Source: Aricia agestis
Lineage: Eukaryota > Arthropoda > Insecta > Lepidoptera > Lycaenidae
DNA length: 64,000 bases
Reading direction: 5' to 3'
NCBI RefSeq assembly: GCF_905147365.1
Contig: NC_056421.1
Span: forward strand, 10,682,001 to 10,746,000
Part shown: piece by piece, positions 11,272 to 19,762 of the stretch
How positions within the stretch are numbered: the stretch's first letter is position 1
Layout: every line of letters starts with the position of its first letter
The notes under the pieces: generated by a model
Told to the model about the DNA's origin: nothing
The model's input: the letters and a program-made list of their open reading frames with translations, nothing else
The model's database searches: none
Translations under genes and position numbers: made by a program

Positions 11272-11624
11272 GGATTGCACCAACTAAGTTTAACTTTAAC
11301 TTTGACTACAGTGCAAAATGTCAAATCTTTGGGTAAAGTTAAAAATGGACGCCATCAAGACGCCATATTTAACTATAACCATAGAGCTCGACAAGGTTTT
11401 AAATGCATGTGGCGAAAAAGGAACTAACGCTGTCATCATACAAAAACCGCAATTTTTGACAGTTCTCCTTTACCAGCAGCGCCCCCGCCCACGCGCATGT
11501 ATAACCTTGTTGGATCAGCTGTCATCTGTCAATTTCTCCGGGCAAAGTTAAGGGTAAAGTTAAAGTTAAATTTACCTTAACTATAACCATAACTTTAACT
11601 TTACCCACGCCTCTGGTGCAACCC
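11272..11624. mobile_element. MITE with ggRttgcacc ends and gttaaagtt repeats
   Basis: ggattgcaccaac on the left is mirrored by ggtgcaaccc on the right, and both subterminal regions are runs of taaagttaaagtt. No coding capacity. The layout fits a short non-autonomous DNA transposon. Confidence 0.55.
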
Positions 11625-11940
11625 AGTCTAATTGTAGGTCTGGTGAAGCAATGTTTATTTTCATGCAACAAACAAAACCATAAAAAACAACACCAGACAC
11701 ATGACACAACTGACAACACTCAACACTTTTGACATTTCGCGTTTTGACATTTGACCATAGACTAAAGATATAACTTAGAATCCTGCCACTGCAGAGTGCA
11801 CTGTGCAGAGTGCAGATTGCAGAGGCCAGAAAGACCTACCATAATATTGTCGCGAGCCGCGGCGACCGCGACTTTGCTCTCATAGAAATCTTTTAACGTG
11901 ATCGGTGATGACTAATGAGTGATGACTGATGAGCATGCAC

Positions 11941-12236
11941 CATAAAGTTAATATACCTAGCCTAATAGAGAAACAAAGGCCTGAGCAAGAGAGATGTCAC
12001 TATCAGTAACACTGCGTGGTAAAAAGAGACGTGTGATACATGACAGCAGCACTCTTTTTTTGACGTCCAATCGGCACGTGCCGCACATTGACAATTTAAT
12101 CTCATAGAAATCACGTTGAATCATGCTTGTGTAAGTATATACTAACACATATTTTTACACACAGATGAAACCAATTTCGGTTACGTTTGACAGCTCGAGA
12201 TTGTTGCTCTATTTCGCTAGGTATATTAACTTTATG
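11941..12236. mobile_element. hAT-type MITE family, copy 1
   Basis: The ends cataaagttaatatacctag and ctaggtatattaactttatg are inverted copies. Flanks are gcatgcac and gcatgcaa, a 7/8 match to an 8-bp target duplication. The same element recurs at 13594, 51738 and 54670, the last with a perfect 8-bp duplication. Confidence 0.85.
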
Positions 12237-12797
12237 GCATGCAACCCTTAAGGGCTTGAAATGGTTTCAACCGGAAATACAGAATATGAAGGTTTCTTGT
12301 TCAAATAGTATTTTGTAAATATTATAATATAGCTATATTTAAAATTTAATTGTTGTATCTCGCTCACCGGTAAGCTTATGAGATTGATGGGTTAAGGTAA
12401 ATGCACACTTATCAGAGCCGAAAGAATGGAACGAGCCGAAAGAAACGAATTTTAGAATAATTCTTCATACGAAATCCTATGAAACCTCGCACATTTGCTC
12501 GCGTCAAATCGGACTAATCTGGCAGGACCCCACTTGACCCCACTCCCCAGTAATGTTACGTAGTATTATAGTATATTACATTCTCTTTGCCCAGTAAGGC
12601 CTGTCTGTGTACGTGAACCTTTATTATCTGTCAACCTGTCATTTGCAAAAAAAAAAGAAGAAGAATGTAACGGTCATAAAATATTTGTATTTTTGTGGTG
12701 TTGTAATCATTTTGTTGTTTTATTTACATTTTACATCTTAAATTATAGCTTTATTGATTTTTGGTATTCACATAATGTGCCTCTATGATATTAAAAG
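12237..12797. other. spacer and presumed promoter of CENP-M
   Basis: Non-coding, with no TATA box or known element I can defend. A poly-A tract (12645-12660) is present. Confidence 0.35.
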
Positions 12798-13331
12798 ATG
12801 GATAACGACATAACAATAGTGCCATGGGTTGGTCCCACCTCTTGCAAAAAGAACCTCAATGTTGCGGTGGTTTCTTCGAACGTAGAGGTAGCAGAAAACT
12901 TGTCTGAGGCCCTTACAGACGTCCAGGCAAGGGGAAACTACAGATGGAAACTCGGCGTCCTACGTTCACTGAGCTTGGAGGATATTGTGAGACAATCCAA
13001 TGTAACCGGCAGACTTGCTATAGACTTTATAATAATCGCGATGGACACAAGCAAACTATTTTGCGTTGAGTGGGCGAGAAAAATGCTGGAGCATGTCCAC
13101 CCGGATATGAGAATACGGCGTGTATTGCTGGTGAATGCAAGTGGACTTCCCGCTAACGCAATGGCTGTGAGTTCAAGTGAAGTGGTAACATTTTGTTTAG
13201 AAAACAAACTGGATATGTTAAATGCAAACTTATTAAAAAGTGATGAAGCCCAATTTGTTGCCAGAAAAATACTGAAGTATATGGAAGTGTCTTTAGGTGT
13301 AAGAACTGGTATACCTAACTTAAATATTTGA
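12798..13331 (+). CDS. CENP-M: centromere protein M, CCAN subunit
   Basis: Single-exon ORF of 177 residues. I recognise CENP-M from the segment order: an N-terminal strand LNVAVVSSNVEVAE, then IDFIIIAMDTSKLF (compare the IDLIVFVVNLHSKY segment of the vertebrate protein), then RIRRVLLVNASG, then a C-terminal helix ending GVRTGIPNLNI (compare HVPGVSALNLL). CENP-M is a small-GTPase-like fold without nucleotide binding, and the usual P-loop GK(S/T) is absent here too. Known role: it holds together CENP-I, -H and -K in the inner kinetochore. Lepidopteran chromosomes are holocentric and lack CenH3 yet keep several CCAN proteins, so the assignment is biologically plausible. Alternative: another Ras-like pseudo-GTPase. 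A poly(A) signal lies at 13421. Confidence 0.75.
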   Translation: MDNDITIVPWVGPTSCKKNLNVAVVSSNVEVAENLSEALTDVQARGNYRWKLGVLRSLSLEDIVRQSNVTGRLAIDFIIIAMDTSKLFCVEWARKMLEHVHPDMRIRRVLLVNASGLPANAMAVSSSEVVTFCLENKLDMLNANLLKSDEAQFVARKILKYMEVSLGVRTGIPNLNI

Positions 13332-13420
13332 TTGTGTTTTGCCTCTGTATTAGACATAAGTATTATAATATACCTAATAGTAAAAAAAAATCTTGTTTTA
13401 ATATGATGGACCCAATGAAT

Positions 13421-13426
13421 AATAAA
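13421..13426 (+). promoter_or_regulatory. poly(A) signal AATAAA of CENP-M
   Basis: Canonical AATAAA 90 bp after the CENP-M stop codon, just before a dispersed repeat begins. Confidence 0.6.
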
Positions 13427-13593
13427 CTAAGGAAACGTAACTCCCATACTTCAAAATGTTTTCAATTTTGGTCCTTTTCGCACACTAAAATATGGCAATA
13501 GCAACGAACCACTAGCACTCAAATTTACGAAATAAAGCCGTTGACATTAATTATTGTTATTTCTATATATTTTACACAAAATTGTGTACCGAA
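13427..13593. repeat. dispersed repeat, copy 1 of 2
   Basis: Matches 24022-24180 closely, with ggaaacgtaact at one end, cacactaaaatatggcaata in the middle and acacaaaattgtgtaccgaa at the other end. Unclassified. It abuts a truncated hAT-type MITE. Confidence 0.65.
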
Positions 13594-13713
13594 CATAAAG
13601 TAAATATACCTAGCGGAATAGAGCAACAATCTCGAGCTGTCAAACGAAACCGAAATTGGTTTCATCTGTGTGTAAAAATATGTGTATGTATACACTTTCA
13701 CAAGCATGATTGA
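13594..13713. mobile_element. hAT-type MITE family, truncated copy 2
   Basis: Starts cataaagtaaatatacctag and runs through ctcgagctgtcaaacgaaac to the tacacttt region, then stops. The other TIR is missing. Confidence 0.7.
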
Positions 13714-14272
13714 AGTAATATGTGCGTAAAGTGTTAACGCTTTGGAGTTAAGAATGAATTTGTTATGTTCAGTTTTAATAATTTGCTTTGATTTGCTTTG
13801 ACTCTGCGCTAGTATAAATTGACCCTAAAAATTGAATATTGCTAAAAAGTGAGCTAGTGTATGATATTTTTTATATTGTGTGGTAAACCTACAACAGTGG
13901 GGTATTCAAAGGATAAAAAGTAAAAACAAAATTACACATTTCCAAATCATTTATTATATTTAATTGTACTACAAAATAATAGGAAGATTTTCTACAGTTA
14001 CATATTATATAATACATAAATATTAAACAAGTACAGTCCTCAGGAGCGCAATCTCACATTACACACTATTCATAGTACCATTGCTAGAGATGCAACTTAT
14101 GCAAATTATTAATTTGATTAATAAAACTATAATCTAAATTGAAATACTGTTTGTTTATTTTTATTATAAAACTATAAATAAAATTGTTATTATAAACTAG
14201 CAAATTAAAAAAACAACATTTAAAATGTTTCATAAAAAAATCTTTTAACAGTAAGTATAAGACGTTATGATA
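13714..14272. other. AT-rich spacer, no gene seen
   Basis: Intergenic sequence between CENP-M and the DUF7869 transposon. Open frames here are short and low complexity. Confidence 0.4.
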
Positions 14273-14310
14273 ATAATTGAATCGGTTAGTAAAGAAAGGG
14301 AACAAGTCAG
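14273..14310 (+). repeat. left terminal inverted repeat of DUF7869 element
   Basis: Pairs with 16667-16704. The inner half contains the repeated aagaaagggaac motif. Confidence 0.65.
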
Positions 14311-14370
14311 GTTTTTTCACATTTGGCAATATTGATGGCAAATAACTCTTTGGGCCAACACTCATACTGT

Positions 14371-14391
14371 AATCAAGAAAGGGGATAAGTC
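14371..14391 (+). repeat. subterminal copy of the TIR core motif
   Basis: aatcaagaaaggggataagt matches the inner half of the right TIR; a further direct copy lies at 16475-16496. Confidence 0.6.
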
Positions 14392-14596
14392 AGGCCATTC
14401 TAAGACAAAAATAAATGCGGATCACAAAATGAATGTAGTTATGAAACCAAACATGTCACTGACTTGTACCGTTTCTTCAACAAACTTGCAACACTGATTT
14501 TTTGACAGAAATCAAGTGACTGTTATCATAACCTTGTCTTAACCTAAACAAAATATTATTGAATTATTAATTGTTTGCTGTTATTTTATACCAAAA

Positions 14597-16411
14597 ATGT
14601 CAAGTTCTGGGAGTGAAACGGCAAGAGAAGATGCTGAAAATATAAGAAAAAGAAAGGGGGTAAAAAATGAAACAAAAGCACAAAAAATCAAAAGATGTCG
14701 AGTTAAAGGCTTACAATACGAAAACTATAAGGGGGACATAGTACAACCTAAAAGAATTGGTGAGTCTTGTAACTGTTCTTTGAAATGCTTTGAAAATGTT
14801 GATGAAGAAACAAGAGTCATGGCTTTGACAGACTTACTCAACCTTAACACAAAAAATGAACAAGATATATTTTTGTATGGTCTGATAGAGCTTAAAAATA
14901 TAAAGCAGAGACGTCCAAGAACTGCAGACCCTAAAAAATCTAGACCTAAGAGTTATAGTTTTAAGTATTTCATCAAAGTAGTTGAATCTAAAGTACTTGT
15001 ATGTAAGAAAGCATTTTGCAGCATTTATGCTATAAAAAATAATGCGCTGTATAGGCTTCAACGTTTACTTCGTTTAGGCGAATTGCCATCTGATAAAAGA
15101 GGAAAGCAAATGAATCAAAAAATTATACCTGGCTCTGTAATTCAAGAAATAAAAAATCATATATCTAGTTTTCCAGTAAAACAATCACATTATGCATCAA
15201 AGGAATATGTCTATTTGCCTGCAAATTTAAATGTAAAACTTATGTACAAAATGTACAAAGAAAAACACCCATTATCACAAGCTAAGTTATCCTTTTATTA
15301 TAATGTTTTTAGAAACCACTTTGACCTGCATTTTGGCAGACCTCAAGTGGATGTTTGTTGTGAGTGTGAAAGACTTAATATAAGAATACAGTCATCAGAC
15401 TTAAATCAGACTGCAATTCATACTGCTAAAGCAGAGCTAGCAGTTCATAAAAAAAGGGCTCAAAAGTTTTATGCCAGCATAAAAGAAGTTCAGAAACTGT
15501 GTGAAGAAAGGTCAGATGTTATGGGGCTTACGTTTGACTACATGCAAAATATTTCCTTGCCTTGTATACCAGTTCAGGAAATGTTTTATTATAGACAACT
15601 GTCATTATTTCCATTTTGCATTAAAAATTTAAAAACTAATGAAAGCCGTTTCTTCTTATACCATGAAGGTATTGCGCTAAAGGGCCCAAATGAAACCTGC
15701 TCTTTTTTATTAAAATACATACAGGAACAGATTCCTTCAACAATAAAAGAACTTTACCTTTTCACAGATGGTTGTGGTGGCCAGAACCGCAATCACGTAA
15801 TGATTAGTTTGTGCCAAGCACTTGTGGACACTGGCAAATTTGAAAAAATTTTCCACAGATTTCCAGTTCGTGGCCATTCTTTTTTACCAAACGACAGGTC
15901 ATTTGGCACTGTAAAGAAAATATTGAGAAAAAGAGATAGATATTACCATCCCATGGAAATTTGTGAAATTATTTGCAGTGCTAATAAGAATTTTACAGTG
16001 ACTATGGTGAAGACAGACGATATTTTAGATTTTAAAGACTGGTGGACAAGATATTACAAAAAGAGTTCAATATCCATTGAAACACAATCAAGACAAGTGC
16101 CTCGAACTCTGAAACAGAGTTTCTTGGTATCTCGTTTTCTAGAATTTGAATATTCATCACAATTGAAAGGGTGTGTTGTTACTAGGCCTTACATACAGAG
16201 TTTCGCGGGTGCCAACACTTTTGATCTAAGAAGAAATAAAGCTCAGATTCCTGTATTACCTACTAAAAAGGCCTATAATGGTCCAGTTCCCATCAACAAA
16301 AAGAAGATAGAAGACCTTAGAAAGACTCTGCAATATATTCCACATGAACATAAGGACTACTTTAACACAATCATTGAAAAGTGGCCTACTACAGACACTA
16401 ATAATGATTAA
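14597..16411 (+). CDS. DUF7869-type transposase-like protein
   Basis: 604 residues, one exon. The N-terminus is basic (IRKRKGVKNETKAQKIKRCR), as expected for DNA binding or nuclear import. Cysteine pairs occur in GESCNCSLKC and VDVCCECERL. The conserved core has GLTFDYMQN (D314), LFTDGCGGQNRNH (D391) and RGHSFLPNDRSFG (D433). The spacing resembles a DD(D/E) RNase-H-like nuclease; that reading is inference. I recognise the TDGCGGQN and GHSFLPxDR motifs from a large family of uncharacterised insect proteins annotated DUF7869. The ORF has no internal stop and lies between matching inverted repeats, so it probably encodes the element's own transposase. A domesticated host gene is the alternative. 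Confidence 0.65.
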   Translation: MSSSGSETAREDAENIRKRKGVKNETKAQKIKRCRVKGLQYENYKGDIVQPKRIGESCNCSLKCFENVDEETRVMALTDLLNLNTKNEQDIFLYGLIELKNIKQRRPRTADPKKSRPKSYSFKYFIKVVESKVLVCKKAFCSIYAIKNNALYRLQRLLRLGELPSDKRGKQMNQKIIPGSVIQEIKNHISSFPVKQSHYASKEYVYLPANLNVKLMYKMYKEKHPLSQAKLSFYYNVFRNHFDLHFGRPQVDVCCECERLNIRIQSSDLNQTAIHTAKAELAVHKKRAQKFYASIKEVQKLCEERSDVMGLTFDYMQNISLPCIPVQEMFYYRQLSLFPFCIKNLKTNESRFFLYHEGIALKGPNETCSFLLKYIQEQIPSTIKELYLFTDGCGGQNRNHVMISLCQALVDTGKFEKIFHRFPVRGHSFLPNDRSFGTVKKILRKRDRYYHPMEICEIICSANKNFTVTMVKTDDILDFKDWWTRYYKKSSISIETQSRQVPRTLKQSFLVSRFLEFEYSSQLKGCVVTRPYIQSFAGANTFDLRRNKAQIPVLPTKKAYNGPVPINKKKIEDLRKTLQYIPHEHKDYFNTIIEKWPTTDTNND

Positions 16412-16666
16412 AACCAATAAAAAATATAACTTTTAGTATGTATTTTTATAGTTTTATTTATCACTTTTCAATTTAGTCAAGAAAAGGAACATGTCAACAG
16501 CTTTTTGTGATTTTTATACAAAAAACTATTGTATTTTTTTTTAAGATAATAGTTTTATTACATTGTTTTTATCTTGGCTTATTAATAAAAAAATAAAAAA
16601 CATATTATGTTCTAACAATATTTTCCAAAAAAAACTTTTTTGTGTCTCCTGTAAAATTAGGTTGCA

Positions 16667-16704
16667 GTGACATGTTCCCTTTCTTGATTAAGCGATTCAA
16701 TTAT
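16667..16704 (-). repeat. right terminal inverted repeat of DUF7869 element
   Basis: Reads tgacatgttccctttcttga followed by ttaagcgattcaattat, inverted relative to 14273-14310. Confidence 0.65.
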
Positions 16705-18580
16705 AAGTAATCGTTATAATAAAAGATATCTAATGTAATTACGAAATATTATAAAAGTTTAGAATTACAGATAGATAAAAGTCATGTACCAAGCACTCTT
16801 CTTGTACTGTATGACTGTTATCAATTGCACAGCAAAGGAGCTATCGAAACATTCACATTAAAACGACTACTCTCCAACAAACTCTGTATTGATATGGTTG
16901 CACACAATATTATTGAATATTGTGTTTAACCATATCAGATCTTTGTTGCATTCTCGTGCATAATATGATCTCCTAAAAATAGGCAATACTTGAAATAATT
17001 TTTTACACAGAGATTGAAAGAGCATGCAAATCCTAGCCTAGAGAACACTCATACTAAATGCTTAGCAGAGCGATTCTCAATGTTAGCATCTGTAGCGTAG
17101 CATTTGGACACAATGATTTTGTTTCGTAGCAAATTCGCCCCTCCAGAAAAAAGCCTAACTATGCAATACTAAAATTAGCGTCACATCTGACATTTAACAT
17201 AAACGTATACAAAAATTTAAGGATAATTGATATCACAAATAAATCGCCTGAAGTCAGGCTAATAAATAGTACAAAACACTGGGCAACACAAAACTTACAC
17301 CATTACAAGATCTAACATAAATAAGTCACAACACAAACACAATAAATTTGGAATGGCCGACAAATTATAATATGTTCCGAATTCTATAAAATTGAGAGTG
17401 AAATATTGGCTGCTAATAAAATGAACTTTTTTTATATAAGGAGGCAAACAAGCAAACGGGTCATCTGATGGAAAGCAACTACCGTCGCCCACGGACACTT
17501 GCAACATTAGAAGAGCTGCAGGTGCGTTGCCGGCCTATTTAGTCAGGGCAAGATCTAGTGCGCTTAACGCTTAATACAAAAGTATATCATCTCTCTAGCC
17601 CCAACTGTTCATAATAATATAAACATATTTATATTATTAATTTTAATGTCACAGCAAATTATATTTTTGTACAAACAAATAAACTTGTTTCATTTGTTGA
17701 TGATAATGTAAACAGTTTACACATAGGCAAGTGATGTGTAAGTTGTGACAGCTAAAATCACACAAATTTAATTTTTTAAGCAGGGATGCTTTTTCAATAC
17801 ATAGGAACATTTTAAAAATCTGGTAAAGATTACTGTTGCCAGATAACGTTTTTTCCAAAATTCCAAGACCTAAATTATGCACATGTACTTTTTCTAACAA
17901 AGCATTGGATTTAGACGGTCAATAGAAAATTTACCATACCAAATAAATATTAACTTTTTCGACTCCTTACTTATTTTATCGCCAAAGTTTTTGTGTCACT
18001 ACTTGCTGTAAAGAACTTAACAGCTACAATTTAAATTAGGTGTGTTGTCTATGCCAGAAAAATTGTAGTTCACTCCACAGGCAGCACTGGCAAAAGTCAA
18101 AACTCACATCGCATTCTTGTAGTTGTATTTAAACACAAGACCATTTTCAAATGGAAATAATAAATTTCTCAGGTAAGTAATCTATCAAGAGTCTCACAAT
18201 GAAATTGTTAATGATTAGGTTCAGTCGCACAAAGACACAACAGCTAACAAATATGCAGCACTGCGCAGCGCGATGCTCGCCAAATGTATGGCAGCAATAC
18301 AGCATTTTCAAAAAGCATCACGTCGCGATTTTGTATGACTGACCCTTAGATACTAGCGCTAATGACACTTACACCTAAGTTCCTGTACTGAGAGATATAG
18401 TTAAAATTGTCACACATCCAGAAATACCAACAATAATTGTTCACTTCTGCTCTTTACATTCACACAAAAAGATTAAATATAAGAAAGGAATTAACACAAG
18501 CGACAATTTTGTATAAAATATAATGGTTCGATAATAATAATTAAAACAAAATTTGAAGTCCTCTTTTATAAATATATACT
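16705..18580. other. AT-rich spacer with one SINE fragment
   Basis: No convincing gene on either strand. It holds the repeat fragment 17427-17540 and possibly the 3' UTR of the small - strand exons at 18581. Confidence 0.4.
17427..17540 (-). repeat. SINE-like dispersed repeat, copy 3 (3' part, reversed)
   Basis: Reverse complement of the 3' half of the copy at 1901-2240: aaggaggcaaacaagcaaac through ctgcaggtgcgttgccggcc. The 5' half is missing. Confidence 0.75.
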
Positions 18581-18977
18581 TTATTTACAATTTCTATCAT
18601 CGGTCATAATTCTTTCTATGCATGCTTGTGTTAGCTCCATATTTTCTAATGTATCGAATATTAAGCACGTACTTTTATAACGTCCTTGTGAAACTTTCAT
18701 ATATTTGTGTACACTTGTGCGGAAAAGTTGTAGCCCCTCAATCAATTCAGATCCTTTGATATGTGATTGTGACTGTACTAACAAAAACCTGGCGGGCCCT
18801 GCCACGATGAGAAATGAGATTCATGATATGTGGTGTCAGAGTGAAATGATCAGAAAAGCAATCCGGCCAAGTCCATCGTGTGCTAAGATGTACCGTATAA
18901 GCCATCTTGCTTATAACATAGCACCCTATTTTCCTGAATATACATTAGTTCACGTTGCAATGTTGATGCTTGAAAAT
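18581..18977 (-). CDS. unidentified small gene, last two exons (tentative)
   Basis: Exons 18894-18977 and 18581-18798 are separated by a 95-bp intron with GT (GTACATC) and AG (GTGGCAG) ends. Phases agree, and upstream TTACAG at 18978-18983 is a fair acceptor. The joined reading ends QACIERIMTDDRNCK, and the TAA stop overlaps an AATAAA signal. The middle reads SHIKGSELIEGLQLFRTSVH. I do not recognise the family. A possible first exon with an ATG near 19113 (MALKTPKTALS) could supply a start, but its donor is weak. It lies downstream of Atrx on the same strand, so an alternative Atrx 3' end is also possible. Confidence 0.3.
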
Positions 18978-19243
18978 CTGTAACAATATTAAGTATTCTA
19001 TATTATTGGCAATTTGGCATTAAAATTGGGACAAGACCAAGTTGGCAAGACCACAAAACAAACAATTCTTTCAATGTAACTTATTGAAAGAGCTGTTTTT
19101 GGAGTTTTTAATGCCATGGATTTTATTTATCGGTCGTTTATCATTTTGATAGTGCTTTAATAAAAAACGACACAAAAGCGAAGTAATTTAGCTTTTCATT
19201 GATGAACAGCTGATAAAATCCCCTCAAAATGGTAGTAGGACTT

Positions 19244-19762
19244 TAGTCCGAGTCCAGACGACTACCGACAATTTAGCATTAGAAACTTAGAGCGACCGCA
19301 GACTTACAATTTCAAGTTGGCCTAAATCGCATAGTATACCAATAGCTATAGCGATGTAGGGACCATGTATGTGTGAATGTGCGAGTGTCAGCAGTTTTGT
19401 GTCTGGGAGGCATGTATGCGAGAGACGACGGGCAGTCTCTGCGTGAGGCCTTGTCTGAATGAACGGGTATTAGTTTTGGGATAATAAAGGCAAAGTTTAA
19501 TATCACCTTATTAGTGAGGGACTAAAGAGACTCGTACAGCGACTCATGAGAGCTCGCACATTGCATCAAACTAAATTGTACAACTAAATAATTGGACAAC
19601 ATTCGTATCAGAACCGCGATTCCCTTCCGATTACCCACAGTTAAAGGCACTTAAAGAGTTGTCCAATTAAATTGTGAAACTACGCAATTTTGTTGTCCGA
19701 TAGTCGGCCAACTTGAAATTGTATATCTGCGGTGACCCTTACCAGTCTAGTCCGAGTCCAGA
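19244..19762. repeat. direct and inverted repeats at the Atrx stop codon
   Basis: The 15-mer tagtccgagtccaga occurs at 19244-19258 and again at 19748-19762, where it encodes the last Atrx codons and overlaps the stop. Between them, 19296-19322 (containing acaatttcaagttggcc) is inverted at 19706-19732. This looks like a ~480-bp insertion with a local duplication immediately after the coding region. No ORF inside. Confidence 0.55.

Larger units (their letters stand above)
14273..16704 (+). mobile_element. putative autonomous DNA transposon with DUF7869-type ORF
   Basis: Inverted ends of about 38 bp: 14273-14310 reads ataattgaatcg then aaagaaagggaacaagtca, and 16667-16704 is its near reverse complement. 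The core motif aagaaagggaacatgtca recurs as subterminal copies at 14371-14391 and 16475-16496. Between them lies one intact intronless ORF of 604 codons. TIRs, repeated putative transposase-binding sites and a complete ORF point to a DNA transposon. Target duplication could not be fixed, so the outer boundary may be some bases off. Confidence 0.6.

Noticed and set aside
14084..14365. - strand ORF of 93 residues with many F, Y, N
   Set aside because: AT-rich low-complexity reading that overlaps the left TIR of the DUF7869 element.
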